From Paenibacillus sp. FSL H7-0737 (GTDB lineage: Bacteria; Bacillota; Bacilli; Paenibacillales; Paenibacillaceae): a DNA stretch of 64,000 bases. Positions 53,076 through 61,772 of the stretch are shown here, one piece after another (positions within the stretch are counted from its first letter, which is position 1; each line of letters opens with the position of its first letter). The notes below the pieces were generated by a model, which was not told where the DNA came from, did no database searches, and saw nothing but the letters and a program-made list of their open reading frames with translations. Made by a program: the position numbers and the translations under genes. The stretch is taken from contig NZ_CP009279.1 in the NCBI RefSeq assembly GCF_000758545.1, forward strand, positions 1,364,001-1,428,000, read 5' to 3'.

Positions 53076-54023
53076 ATGAAACTAAAATATTTGTCCCTAC
53101 TTCTAATAGTATTCTCATTTATATCTTTGTTTATAGGCGTAAAAGACATTTCACCTTTGGATCTTTTTTCGCTTACAGAATCTCAGATGCAGACTCTGTT
53201 AGTCAGCCGGATTCCACGCTTAGCTGCACTGATTATAGCTGGTGTAAGCATGAGTATTGCCGGATTAATTATGCAGCAATTATCACGGAATAAATTCGTT
53301 TCTCCCACTACGGCGGGCACGATGGATTCCGCGAAATTCGGTATTCTCGTGTCCCTGATGCTGTTCACAGGGGCGACACCGATGCAGAAGCTACTCGTTG
53401 CTTTTGTTTTTGCCCTACTGGGAACATTTATATTTATGAGAATCTTAGATCGGATCAAGTTCAAGGATAGTATTTTTATCCCGCTGGTCGGACTCATGTT
53501 CGGGAACATTGTAGGCTCGATTACTACATTTTTTGCTTACAAAAATGATTTGGTTCAGAATATCTCGTCTTGGATGCTTGGCGATTTCTCAACGATTATT
53601 AAGGGTCAATACGAATTAATCTATATCAGTATCCCACTTGTCATTCTTGCGTATGTTTTCGCCAATAAGTTCACCGTTGCCGGTATGGGGGAGGATTTCT
53701 CCGTCAATCTCGGTATGAACTACAAAGCGGTAGTGAACGTAGGATTGGTGATTGTAGCGTTAATCTCTTCAGTTGTTATTTTAACCGTAGGTACGATTCC
53801 ATTCCTGGGTCTTGTTGTACCTAACATAGTAACGCTATACATAGGCGATAACTTGAAAAAAAATCTGGCGCATACTGCCATTCTCGGTGCGGTGTTCCTC
53901 CTGTTCTGTGATATTCTGGGCAGGCTCATTATATATCCATACGAAATATCCATCAGTCTTACGGTAGGCGTCATCGGAAGTGGTCTATTTATCTACTTGC
54001 TGATGAGAAGAAAGGCGAATTAG
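53076..54023 (+). CDS. yclN: Iron-siderophore ABC transporter permease (YclN-like)
   Basis: 315 residues, about nine membrane segments, FecCD family. Seen: SRIPRLAALIIAGVSMSIAGLIMQQLSRNKFVSPTTAGTMDSAKFG and TVGTIPFLGLVVPNIV. It is the first gene of a four-gene Fur-controlled operon in the order of B. subtilis yclNOPQ (petrobactin uptake). AAGGAAC precedes the ATG. Confidence 0.88.
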   Translation: MKLKYLSLLLIVFSFISLFIGVKDISPLDLFSLTESQMQTLLVSRIPRLAALIIAGVSMSIAGLIMQQLSRNKFVSPTTAGTMDSAKFGILVSLMLFTGATPMQKLLVAFVFALLGTFIFMRILDRIKFKDSIFIPLVGLMFGNIVGSITTFFAYKNDLVQNISSWMLGDFSTIIKGQYELIYISIPLVILAYVFANKFTVAGMGEDFSVNLGMNYKAVVNVGLVIVALISSVVILTVGTIPFLGLVVPNIVTLYIGDNLKKNLAHTAILGAVFLLFCDILGRLIIYPYEISISLTVGVIGSGLFIYLLMRRKAN

Positions 54024-54025
54024 TG

Positions 54026-54970
54026 ATGAAGACGAAACTAACTATATTATCCTTAAGCGCTGTTGCTCTCATCGTCTTGTTTATGACCTATCATGTTATG
54101 GGAAATTGGGATTATGTTCTACCCAGTCGGGGGAGAAAGCTGGCGGCCATCTTAATTACCGGAGCGGTGATAGCTGTCTCTACCGTAGTTTTTCAGAGCA
54201 TTACGAACAATCGGATTTTGACACCTAGTATTCTGGGGCTAGACTCTTTGTACATGTTGATCCAGACGTTCGGTGTATACACCCTAGGCTCATCCAATAT
54301 GACGTTTATGAATAAAAATGTGAATTTCTTGTTCTCAGCTTGCATCATGGTTCTGTTCTCAGGTGTGCTGTATAAGCTAATGTTCCGCAGAGAGGGTCAA
54401 AACATATACTTCCTGCTGCTCGTAGGACTTATTATGGGGACGATGTTCCAGAGTGCATCTTCTTTTATGGAAGTGCTCATTGATCCGAATGAATTCCTGA
54501 TTCTACAAGGAAAAATGTTCGCCAGCTTCAACAACGTCAGCAGTGATCTACTGATATTGTCTACAGTTGTTCTAGCGCTAACTACGCTGTATTTCATGCG
54601 ATTTGTGAAGTATTTAGATGTTATTTCTTTAGGAAAAGATGAAGCCATTAACTTAGGGATCAATTATGACTATGTAGTCAAAAGGCTGTTAGTTATTGTA
54701 TCCATCTACGTTTCGATATCAACGGCTTTAGTGGGGCCGATTACTTTCTTGGGTTTACTTGTAGCCAATGTGGGGCATCAGTTGTTCCGTACGTATAAGC
54801 ATTCCTATCTGATTCCCGGCACGATTTTGCTAAGCATTATTGCGCTTGTCGGGGGACAGTTTCTAGTTGAACGTGTGTTTGGATTCACTACTACGGTTAG
54901 TGTAATCATTAATTTTGCAGGTGGCGTCTACTTTGTCTATCTGCTGTTAAAGGAGAATAAGTCGTGGTAG
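54026..54970 (+). CDS. yclO: Iron-siderophore ABC transporter permease (YclO-like)
   Basis: 314 residues, FecCD family with VLPSRGRKLAAILITGAVIAVSTVVFQSITNNRILTPSILGLDSLY and VGPITFLGLLVANVGHQ. It pairs with the preceding permease to form the channel. It starts two bases after the yclN-like stop and overlaps the ATPase gene by seven bases. Confidence 0.88.
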   Translation: MKTKLTILSLSAVALIVLFMTYHVMGNWDYVLPSRGRKLAAILITGAVIAVSTVVFQSITNNRILTPSILGLDSLYMLIQTFGVYTLGSSNMTFMNKNVNFLFSACIMVLFSGVLYKLMFRREGQNIYFLLLVGLIMGTMFQSASSFMEVLIDPNEFLILQGKMFASFNNVSSDLLILSTVVLALTTLYFMRFVKYLDVISLGKDEAINLGINYDYVVKRLLVIVSIYVSISTALVGPITFLGLLVANVGHQLFRTYKHSYLIPGTILLSIIALVGGQFLVERVFGFTTTVSVIINFAGGVYFVYLLLKENKSW

Positions 54971-55719
54971 AAGTTAAGCATGTAAGCAAGCGTTATGGCG
55001 GAGTAACCGTTGTAGATGATGTGTCTTTAACCATTAAAAAGGGTGCAATCACCTCGTTTATCGGCCCTAACGGAGCTGGTAAAAGCACGTTGCTCTCCAT
55101 GATCAGTAGACTTATCTCTAAAGACGCAGGGGAAGTACTGATTGAAGGGAAGGAAATTGGCAGCTGTAAGAGTAATGAGCTTGCTCGTAAAATATCGGTA
55201 CTAAAGCAGTCCAATCATATCAGCGTACGCCTTACCGTAAAGGAACTTGTTTCTTTCGGAAGGTTCCCTTATTCACAGGGAAAGCTCACACCTGAGGATC
55301 GAGCGTTCGTTGACGAAGCGATTGCTTACATGGACCTTCAAGAGATGCAGGATAAATATATTGATCAGCTTAGCGGTGGACAACGTCAGAGAGCATATAT
55401 TGCGATGGTTATGGCTCAGGATACCGAGTATATTTTACTCGATGAACCACTCAACAACCTGGATATGAAGCATTCTGTACAAATTATGAAGGTGTTACGC
55501 CGATTGGTAGAAGAGAAGGGCAAGACGATTGTGCTCGTCATTCATGATATTAATTTCGCTTCTTGTTACTCTGACTACATTGTAGCGCTCAAGAATGGGC
55601 GGGTAGCTTCATCGGGTACGGTGGATGAAATTATTGATACAGCAGTGCTTAGGGATGTATATGACATGGATATCCCTATAGAAACAATAGGTGGTCGTAA
55701 AATTGGTGTCTATTTTTAA
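54964..55719 (+). CDS. yclP: Iron-siderophore ABC transporter ATPase (YclP-like)
   Basis: 251 residues. Walker A IGPNGAGKST, signature LSGGQRQRAYIAMVMAQDTEY, Walker B ILLDEPLNNLDMKHS and VIHDINFASCYSDY are the FepC-type set. The start is GTG, 8 bases after AAAGGAG and overlapping the stop of the permease gene. Confidence 0.92.
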   Translation: MVEVKHVSKRYGGVTVVDDVSLTIKKGAITSFIGPNGAGKSTLLSMISRLISKDAGEVLIEGKEIGSCKSNELARKISVLKQSNHISVRLTVKELVSFGRFPYSQGKLTPEDRAFVDEAIAYMDLQEMQDKYIDQLSGGQRQRAYIAMVMAQDTEYILLDEPLNNLDMKHSVQIMKVLRRLVEEKGKTIVLVIHDINFASCYSDYIVALKNGRVASSGTVDEIIDTAVLRDVYDMDIPIETIGGRKIGVYF

Positions 55720-55841
55720 ACAAGACGCCGCTTATATTCGGAAATTATTATGACGTAACGCTAGAAGTGATAGGCGCCAGCTTCTTGACGTATACGCGAA
55801 TAATTCAAATAGCTTGACTATAAATTATAGGGGTGAATATT

Positions 55842-56834
55842 TTGAAGAAGAACGTATCTTTACTAATCATGACAGTGTTTCTTGCCGTAATCTTGGCGGC
55901 CTGTGGCTCCAATAATGCAGCAACTTCAAATAATAATACAGCAGCGGCAGGCAATACAGAGGCTACTACTGCACCGAATACAGAATCCAAAGAGCTTACT
56001 ATTAAGCATGAACTTGGAGAAATTACGATTAAGACTAATCCGCAGAAAGTGGTTGTATTTGACTTCGGTACACTCGATACTTTGGATAAACTGGGCGTAG
56101 AGGTGACTGGAGTGCCTCAAAGCAATGTACCCTCTTATCTCTCTAAATATAGCGATGCCAAATATGAGAATGTCGGTGGTTTGAAAGAGCCTGACTTCGA
56201 AAAAATAAATAGTCTTTCTCCTGATCTGATCATCATTTCCGGCAGACAGCAAGATTCTTATGATGAATTCAGCAAAATTGCACCTACATTGTACGTTGCT
56301 GTAGATAATGCGAATTATATGGAATCCTTCACGAAAAATGTGAAGACGCTGGGCCAAATTTTTGGCAAGGAAGCTGAAGTAGAAGCTGAGCTTGCGACTA
56401 TTACTGACTCCGTTAAAGCTCTGAATGAGAAAGCTAAAGCCGATGGTAAAAAATCTCTTATCATTCTTGCCAATGAAGGAAAAATCAGTGCTTATGGTTC
56501 AGGTTCACGTTTTGGTATTATCCATGATGTATTCGGATTTGCACAAGCGGATGATAAAATCGAAGTATCCACTCATGGTCAAAGCGTATCTTACGAATAT
56601 GTAGCCGACAAGAATCCGGATTATCTGTTCGTAGTAGATAGAGATGCGGCTGTGAAGAGTGATGGCAGCAAATCCGGTTCAGCGAAGGATGCAGTTGAGA
56701 ACGATCTCGTGAAGAACACAAATGCTTTTAAAAACGGTAAAATCATTTACCTTGATCCTAACTACTGGTACTTGTCCGGTGGCGGTTTAATCTCTGTTAG
56801 TGAAATGCTCAAAGAAGTTGAGGTTGTTCTGTAA
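55842..56834 (+). CDS. yclQ: Siderophore-binding lipoprotein (YclQ/FatB-like)
   Basis: 330 residues. Signal peptide with lipobox LAACGS, a low-complexity N/T/A linker, then the type III binding fold: VVVFDFGTLDTLDKLGVEVTG, VGGLKEPDFEKINSLSPDLIIISGRQQDSY, APTLYVAVDNANYMESF, HDVFGFAQAD and YWYLSGGGL. These words match B. subtilis YclQ, the petrobactin receptor, as I recall it. The start is TTG 8 bases after AGGGG; an upstream GTG is less well placed. The gene is separated from the ATPase gene by 122 bases but belongs to the same operon. Confidence 0.9.
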   Translation: MKKNVSLLIMTVFLAVILAACGSNNAATSNNNTAAAGNTEATTAPNTESKELTIKHELGEITIKTNPQKVVVFDFGTLDTLDKLGVEVTGVPQSNVPSYLSKYSDAKYENVGGLKEPDFEKINSLSPDLIIISGRQQDSYDEFSKIAPTLYVAVDNANYMESFTKNVKTLGQIFGKEAEVEAELATITDSVKALNEKAKADGKKSLIILANEGKISAYGSGSRFGIIHDVFGFAQADDKIEVSTHGQSVSYEYVADKNPDYLFVVDRDAAVKSDGSKSGSAKDAVENDLVKNTNAFKNGKIIYLDPNYWYLSGGGLISVSEMLKEVEVVL

Positions 56835-56864
56835 GCAGAGTAACTCGAGGAAATGGTTATTAAG

Positions 56865-56909
56865 AAGCCTGTTGGCAGGAGTAAACCTCCTTGTCAGCGG
56901 GCTTTTTTT
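56865..56909 (+). terminator. Terminator of the siderophore operon
   Basis: AAGCC-G...GGCAGGAG / CTCC-TTGTC...CGGGCTT stem with a run of seven T residues. Confidence 0.8.
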
Positions 56910-56961
56910 CGCATTCTTCCATAGAAATACTGGTATATTCATACTAGTTGCTAAATTTAGC

Positions 56962-56986
56962 TGTAACTTTTTATGCGAGTATACGT
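56962..56986 (+). promoter_or_regulatory. ECF-sigma type promoter before the sigma factor gene
   Basis: TGTAAC (56962-56967), 16 bases, then CGT (56984-56986). This fits the ECF promoter pattern of the SigX/SigW/SigM group (TGWAAC-N16/17-CGW), which suggests that the sigma factor transcribes its own gene. Confidence 0.6.
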
Positions 56987-57008
56987 GGTTAGGTTAAGGG
57001 GGGAGTGC

Positions 57009-57512
57009 ATGAAGCGAAATTCACTGGATGAAATATATCAGATGTATGTGATGGATATTTACCGCTATTTGCGCTCCCTTTGTGGTGATCATCACGCGGC
57101 CGAAGATTTAATGCAGGAGACCTTTTACCGTGCTTATTTATATTTGGAGGATTGTAAAGACGAGAAGATTAAGCCGTGGTTGTTCCGTGTCGCGTACAAT
57201 GCCTTCGTAGATTATAAGCGGAAGGAAGGACGCAGTACTGTTCAGAGTGAGGATTTTTTTAAACAGCTCGCCCATCCAGATACCACGGAAAGCACGCTGC
57301 TTCGGCAGGAACGTTGGGAAGAAATGAGGATTGCGATAGGTGAGCTACCGGACAATCAGAGGCATGCACTTCTGCTACATGATTTTCATGGTCTTAGTTA
57401 CCTGGAGGCATCGGACATTATGAATGTGGGTCTGTCCCAATATAAGATATTAATCTTTCGAGCTAGACAGAAGCTGCGTGAAGCAGAGCGGAGGAGGAAT
57501 GAACATGAGTGA
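57009..57512 (+). CDS. ECF-type RNA polymerase sigma factor
   Basis: 167 residues: region 2 (YRYLRSLCGDHHAAEDLMQETFYRAYLYLED, RVAYNAFVDYKRKEGR) and region 4 (IAIGELPDNQRHALLLHDFHGLSYLEASDIMNVGLSQYKILIFRARQKLRE). It directs transcription of a stress regulon. I start at the ATG after AGGGGGGAG; a longer frame begins at 56973 inside the promoter. Its stop overlaps the anti-sigma start. A SigM-like role fits the YhdL-like partner. Confidence 0.9.
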   Translation: MKRNSLDEIYQMYVMDIYRYLRSLCGDHHAAEDLMQETFYRAYLYLEDCKDEKIKPWLFRVAYNAFVDYKRKEGRSTVQSEDFFKQLAHPDTTESTLLRQERWEEMRIAIGELPDNQRHALLLHDFHGLSYLEASDIMNVGLSQYKILIFRARQKLREAERRRNEHE

Positions 57513-58698
57513 GGAGTTCAAGGAGAAGTTAAGAAGGTACGGCGAAGGTACCCTTGCTGACGAGGATAGGGATGTAGTAGAGCGCGAACTGGAGAAGATG
57601 GAAGCTTATCAGGCTTATCTGGATGAACTCATGGGTGAAGAAAAGCCGGCTTCAAGTGAGGATAAGAGCATAAAATTCGGAAAGGGTAAAAGAAACAGAT
57701 CTGGCAAGGAAAAAAAGATCATCCGCCGCGGTAAATGGAGAGCCCGTATATCGAATACTTTAACGGTAATTTCTGCGTTCTTAATTTTCATGATTATTTG
57801 CAGTATTATCAGTGCGATATTTTATGGTACTGGGGAGAGAGTAGAGAAATACCGTGATGTCGTTTCTTCCGCAATTGCTGTTTCACAGCCGAACACGATT
57901 GTACATTTGAGCAGTGGTACCGGTCCATTTTTTAGTATGAATCTGACAAGTAAGATAGAGAAACAAGTGGGAGATGAACAAATCACTGTCGGAGATTATT
58001 CAATGAAGCTTCTATTTGGCTGGGCTAGGCTCTACAACTATTCCTGGACGAATGAGAGTAGAAGTGTTGGTTATTACTTTCTATATCCACAGGGGAAGAA
58101 TGATGCGGCAAATAGTATGGATAATGGCAGTGAGTGGGAGAGATTAGAGAAGCTCCCTGAGGGGACGGTAGCGGAAGCATACTTGTCTTTTGACCAATTA
58201 TTTACGACAGATGAGCTGTTGAAGAAGTTTGAGCCTAAGAATCTTCAGCCTTTGTGGTTTGCGGCAGATACAGGTCCACGGACACGACAGCCAGTAGTTA
58301 ATGATCCATTAGGTTTTCCATATATGCCAATTTGGCATGCGGATGATATGAAAGTGACACAGGAATCGAGGGAGAAGCGAGGATGGTTTGGAGGGGTGAC
58401 TAGCCGTTCGAGTAGTTCTCCATCTGTTAACTCATATGGTGATGGTGAACTGCGTAATGCAAACTTCCTCAAGACGCTGCACTTGATGCAAGAGTATAAA
58501 TCCATCTCCAAAAGGGTGATTCCATTCATTGATTTAGATGATTCCATTAGTTATATAGAGAAGAATGGAGTTAAGCTCTATGGAGCTGTCGTAACCGGTC
58601 CGGTGAAAGAACTGCTCAAGCTGAAGGAAGAAACATGGATCAGCAGAATGCATGTTGGGGAAGTAAGGCTGTGGAATTGGCAGGATAGAGAGAACTAA
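57505..58698 (+). CDS. Membrane anti-sigma factor (YhdL-like, sigma-regulator N/C domains)
   Basis: 397 residues. The cytoplasmic N-terminus (about 1-90) has a short zinc-less anti-sigma-type helix and a basic stretch (KIIRRGKWRARISNTLTV), one membrane segment at about 92-112 (VISAFLIFMIICSIISAIF) and a large external domain with GTVAEAYLSFDQLFTTDELL and ISKRVIPFIDLDDSISYIEKNGVKLYGAVVTGP. This matches the sigma-factor-regulator family of B. subtilis YhdL, which holds SigM inactive. The start is the ATG 7 bases after GGAGGAGG. Confidence 0.85.
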   Translation: MSEEFKEKLRRYGEGTLADEDRDVVERELEKMEAYQAYLDELMGEEKPASSEDKSIKFGKGKRNRSGKEKKIIRRGKWRARISNTLTVISAFLIFMIICSIISAIFYGTGERVEKYRDVVSSAIAVSQPNTIVHLSSGTGPFFSMNLTSKIEKQVGDEQITVGDYSMKLLFGWARLYNYSWTNESRSVGYYFLYPQGKNDAANSMDNGSEWERLEKLPEGTVAEAYLSFDQLFTTDELLKKFEPKNLQPLWFAADTGPRTRQPVVNDPLGFPYMPIWHADDMKVTQESREKRGWFGGVTSRSSSSPSVNSYGDGELRNANFLKTLHLMQEYKSISKRVIPFIDLDDSISYIEKNGVKLYGAVVTGPVKELLKLKEETWISRMHVGEVRLWNWQDREN

Positions 58699-58708
58699 GA
58701 TTTAATAG

Positions 58709-58749
58709 AAGCCGGATATGCCCTGTATGGGAGGGTGTACCCGGCTTTT
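58709..58749 (+). terminator. Terminator after the sigma/anti-sigma pair
   Basis: AAGCCGG / CCGGCTT stem with inner CCCT/AGGG pairs, then a short T-run. Confidence 0.75.
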
Positions 58750-58881
58750 GGTCTAGCTAGATAGTGATAGAGTCACAGAACTTGCTTCTCGCTTAAGCAA
58801 ATCGTACAATTATTTGAATATTAGATTTATGAATAAGTATGATAAGCGAAGTTAAGTATGATAGATTAGGAGCTGAGATTT

Positions 58882-59388
58882 ATGAAAGTAGGAGTCGTAT
58901 CTGATACACATATGTCAAGAATGGCTAAGTCTCTGCCAAAGGCGTTGATAGCAGAGTTTCAAAATGTGGATTTAATCTTGCATCTCGGTGATTGGGTGAG
59001 TATGGGAATCTATGATTTACTGTCAGAACTAGCACCGGTGGAGGGGATTGCCGGAAACAATGATGGCGATGAGATCATTGCGCGTTTCGGAGAGCGCAAG
59101 ATCATTACCCTTGAAGGAATCCGGATTGGCATGGTACATGGACATACGCCACATTCCCGCAAAGGAACGGATGGGAATGCACTGCTTGCTTTTGCGAATG
59201 ATGAGGTGGATTGTATTCTCTTCGGTCATTCACATCAGCCCTTGCTAAGAGAGGAGAATGGTATCCTGCTATTTAATCCAGGTTCTCCTACAGATAAGCG
59301 GCGTGAGAAATTGTATTCTTTCGGAATTTTAGATATCGAAGCGGGTAAAGTTAGTGCCCGGCATGTGTTCTACGATTCAAAGGAATAA
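58882..59388 (+). CDS. YfcE/MJ0936-type metallophosphoesterase
   Basis: 168 residues. Metal-binding motifs in order: VVSDTHMS, LHLGDW, GIAGNNDGDE, MVHGHTP and LFGHSHQP, ending with LLFNPGSPTDKR. The family shows phosphodiesterase activity on simple substrates; the physiological one is unknown. AGGAGC precedes the ATG. Confidence 0.92.
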   Translation: MKVGVVSDTHMSRMAKSLPKALIAEFQNVDLILHLGDWVSMGIYDLLSELAPVEGIAGNNDGDEIIARFGERKIITLEGIRIGMVHGHTPHSRKGTDGNALLAFANDEVDCILFGHSHQPLLREENGILLFNPGSPTDKRREKLYSFGILDIEAGKVSARHVFYDSKE

Positions 59389-59491
59389 GGCTCAATTGTC
59401 CAAATCATTCGGCGTTCTCTCCATGGCGAACGGCTCAGTAACCATTTACAATGAGGTTAAAACGGGCGAAGCCGGAAAGTGAGCGCTGTTG

Positions 59492-59953
59492 ATGAACAAT
59501 TATCGGATAGAACGAGTGGTTCTGGATGATTTAGAACGGCTCATCCCATTATTTGATGAGTATCGAGTATTTTATGGAGCAGCCTCAGATCGGGAAGGTG
59601 CACGCGTCTTCTTAGCCGACAGACTAAAGCTGAATGAATCTGTGATCCTTATGGTGGTTGAGGGGGAAGGCGATGAGAAACGCGCGCGGGGCTTCACACA
59701 GCTCTATCCTTCTTTTTCATCGGTTACGATGGAGCGCCTCTGGATACTGAATGATTTGTTCGTTACTGCAGAAATCCGAGGGCAAGGGCTAGGTGCTATG
59801 CTACTGGAAAGTGCTAGAGATTATGCGGTCTCTACGAATACGAAGGGCTTATCCCTGACAACGATGACGGAGAATGTGGTGGCGCAGCGGTTATATGAAG
59901 CGCATGGCTACATTCGGGATGATGAATTTTTTACCTATAACCTTTTTTTCTAA
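59492..59953 (+). CDS. GNAT family N-acetyltransferase
   Basis: 153 residues. LNDLFVTAEIRGQGLGAMLLESARDYAVS holds the acetyl-CoA site, and LSLTTMTENVVAQRLYEAHGYIRDDEFFTYNLFF is the typical end. The N-terminus YRIERVVLDDLERLIPLFDEYRVFYG is that of a broad diamine/aminoglycoside-like GNAT group. The start is an ATG with a weak site; a TTG directly before it is an alternative. The next gene follows after 36 bases. Confidence 0.85.
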   Translation: MNNYRIERVVLDDLERLIPLFDEYRVFYGAASDREGARVFLADRLKLNESVILMVVEGEGDEKRARGFTQLYPSFSSVTMERLWILNDLFVTAEIRGQGLGAMLLESARDYAVSTNTKGLSLTTMTENVVAQRLYEAHGYIRDDEFFTYNLFF

Positions 59954-59989
59954 AGCAGCTAGAGAGAAAGACGAGTAAGGGGCGTTAAA

Positions 59990-60700
59990 GTGGAAACAAG
60001 TCATAAGTTGGCAATCTTTTTTGATCTCGATGATACGTTGTATGATCATCTGGTACCATTTAAAGAAGCGGTACGGGAAGTGCTCAGCCCAGATGAGAGT
60101 AGTCTGGACTTTGCAGAATTATTTTATAAAGTGAGACATCATAGCGATGTGTTGTGGCCAATGTATTTGCGCGGTGAGATTCCGCTTGAAGAGACGAGGG
60201 TGCGCCGTTTGGAGCTTGCTTTTGCCGAGTATGGTTTGCAGATTAATCGTGATCAAGCCACGGCGGTTCAAGCGGCATATATTGGACGTCAATATACGAT
60301 TCAGATGATTGATGGCGTGCGTGAGCATCTTGAACGATTTATTGCGGATGGTCATAAGGTAGGCATTATTACGAATGGACCGAAGGATCATCAGATGAGT
60401 AAGATTCGTGGACTAGGCTTAGATCAGATTATTCCCGAGGACATGATCTTTATTTCTGATGCTGTAGGTCTTGCTAAACCAGACCCAGAAATATTCATAC
60501 ACGTAAACCAAAAGACGGGTACTTTGGCGGACAATTCGCTTTATATAGGGGATACTTGGGCTAACGATGTAGTTGGAGCACTTGCGGCTGGATGGAAGGT
60601 TTGCTGGTACAATCCGAGAGGAAGACAACCGGCTACGGATCATAAGCCTAGTTATATTTTTACTAATTATAAGGAATTTGGCGAGCTTCCTTTGGTGTGA
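59990..60700 (+). CDS. HAD-superfamily hydrolase (YjjG-like, subfamily IA)
   Basis: 236 residues. Motif I FFDLDDTLYDH, the helical cap (about 20-90), motif II IITNGPKDHQ, motif III lysine in VGLAKPDPEIF and motif IV YIGDTWANDVVGA are complete. The YjjG-like group dephosphorylates nucleotides or sugar phosphates. The start is GTG after AAGGGG. It probably shares a transcript with the GNAT gene. Confidence 0.9.
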   Translation: METSHKLAIFFDLDDTLYDHLVPFKEAVREVLSPDESSLDFAELFYKVRHHSDVLWPMYLRGEIPLEETRVRRLELAFAEYGLQINRDQATAVQAAYIGRQYTIQMIDGVREHLERFIADGHKVGIITNGPKDHQMSKIRGLGLDQIIPEDMIFISDAVGLAKPDPEIFIHVNQKTGTLADNSLYIGDTWANDVVGALAAGWKVCWYNPRGRQPATDHKPSYIFTNYKEFGELPLV

Positions 60701-60726
60701 GAGAACAAGTCCTCCAAAGATATTAG

Positions 60727-60758
60727 AAAGCCATGCGAGAGAAACCTGCGCATGGCTT
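60727..60758. terminator. Hairpin between convergent HAD and RCC1-like genes
   Basis: AAAGCCATGCG pairs with CGCATGGCTTT around a ten-base loop, and can act on both strands. Confidence 0.7.
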
Positions 60759-60773
60759 TCATTACTTTTATAA

Positions 60774-61625
60774 CTAATTTTCGGGTAGTTGAATGCCGCG
60801 CCACCCGCTTACATCGCATTGTCCATGTTCGTTATTACCCACAGCAACCACCGTACCGTCCGATTTAAGACCGATGGTATGAGTGCAACCTGCCGTTACC
60901 GCCACTATATCGCGCCAGTCACTTATATTGCATTCGCCGTGCTTATTCCAACCCACAGCAACCGCTGTACCGTCTGATTTAAGACCGATGGTATGATGAC
61001 TACCTGCCGCTATAGCCACAATACCGTGCCAGCTGGTTACATTACACTGGTCTTCATGATTTCGACCCGCAGCAACTACCGTGCCGTTCGATTTAAGACC
61101 GACGGTATGAAGGTAACCCGCCGCTATAGCCACTATGTCATGCCAATCATTTACATTGCGTTGGCCATACCGATTATTACCCACAATTGTCACCGTGCTG
61201 TCCGTTTTAAGCCCGACGGTATGCCAATCACCCGCAGCAACTGCTACTATATCACGCCAGTCACTTACATTGCATTGGCCTTCATTATTTCGACCCACAG
61301 CAACCACCGTGCCATCCGATTTAAGTCCGACACTACGACGCCAACCCGCAGCTACCGCCACAATATCAGCCCAGCCGCTTACATCGCATTGGTCATACTT
61401 ATTCCAACCCACAGCCGCCACCGTACCATCTGATTTAAGCCCGATGGTATGAGCATTACCGGTATGAGCATTACCCGCCGCAACCGCTATCATATCGCAC
61501 CAGTCACTTACATCACATTGGCCATATTTATTATCACCTACAGCCGTCACCGTGCCGTCTGATTTAAGGAGGGCGGTATGACGATAGCCCGCCGCTATGG
61601 AAGTTAGGGGTTTCACAAGGTTCAT
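60774..61625 (-). CDS. Seven-repeat RCC1-like beta-propeller protein
   Basis: 283 residues made almost entirely of seven tandem repeats of about 38 residues. The consensus is IVAVAAG--HTVGLKSDGTV followed by VAVG-N--GQCNVSDW-D. Seven units match the seven blades of the RCC1 fold. Repeat 2 contains a five-residue duplication (GNAHT twice) caused by a 15-bp tandem repeat in the DNA. There is no signal peptide, enzyme motif or extra domain, so it is probably a cytoplasmic binding scaffold. The start follows AAGGAGCGAG. Function unknown; BLIP-II is a known bacterial protein with this fold. Confidence 0.85.
   Translation of the reverse strand: MNLVKPLTSIAAGYRHTALLKSDGTVTAVGDNKYGQCDVSDWCDMIAVAAGNAHTGNAHTIGLKSDGTVAAVGWNKYDQCDVSGWADIVAVAAGWRRSVGLKSDGTVVAVGRNNEGQCNVSDWRDIVAVAAGDWHTVGLKTDSTVTIVGNNRYGQRNVNDWHDIVAIAAGYLHTVGLKSNGTVVAAGRNHEDQCNVTSWHGIVAIAAGSHHTIGLKSDGTAVAVGWNKHGECNISDWRDIVAVTAGCTHTIGLKSDGTVVAVGNNEHGQCDVSGWRGIQLPEN
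60790..61615 (-). repeat. Tandem 114-bp repeats encoding the propeller blades
   Basis: Seven diverged units of 114 bp (one 129 bp) follow each other, readable on + as the recurring word GTACCGTC(C/T)GATTTAAG. The exact 15-bp duplication GGTATGAGCATTACC occupies 61446-61460 and 61461-61475. Confidence 0.85.
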
Positions 61626-61713
61626 AAATCTCGCTCCTTAGTTGATGGTGGATGTTTTGATTTTCTCATGTTTCGCAGAGGGAGAAGCGTTCTTCTTGTT
61701 GCTCCTTCTATCC

Positions 61714-61769
61714 AAAAAAAAGCTTGCTCCCTAGAAAGCCAGCTTCGGCACAAAGGGACAAGCTTTTTT
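61714..61769. terminator. Bidirectional terminator between apbE and the RCC1-like gene region
   Basis: AAAAAAGCTTG-TCCCT / AGGGA-CAAGCTTTTTT stem. It lies just downstream of apbE on the minus strand and upstream of the RCC1-like gene. Confidence 0.8.
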
Positions 61770-61772
61770 CGT

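Noticed and set aside
61135..61452. Plus-strand open frames within the RCC1-like gene
   Set aside because: They are repetitive antisense translations (Arg/Thr/His-rich) of the propeller repeats with no start context.
60790..61615. Regular repeats that could suggest a CRISPR array
   Set aside because: Units are 114 bp without unique spacers, stay in one open frame and encode RCC1-like blades.
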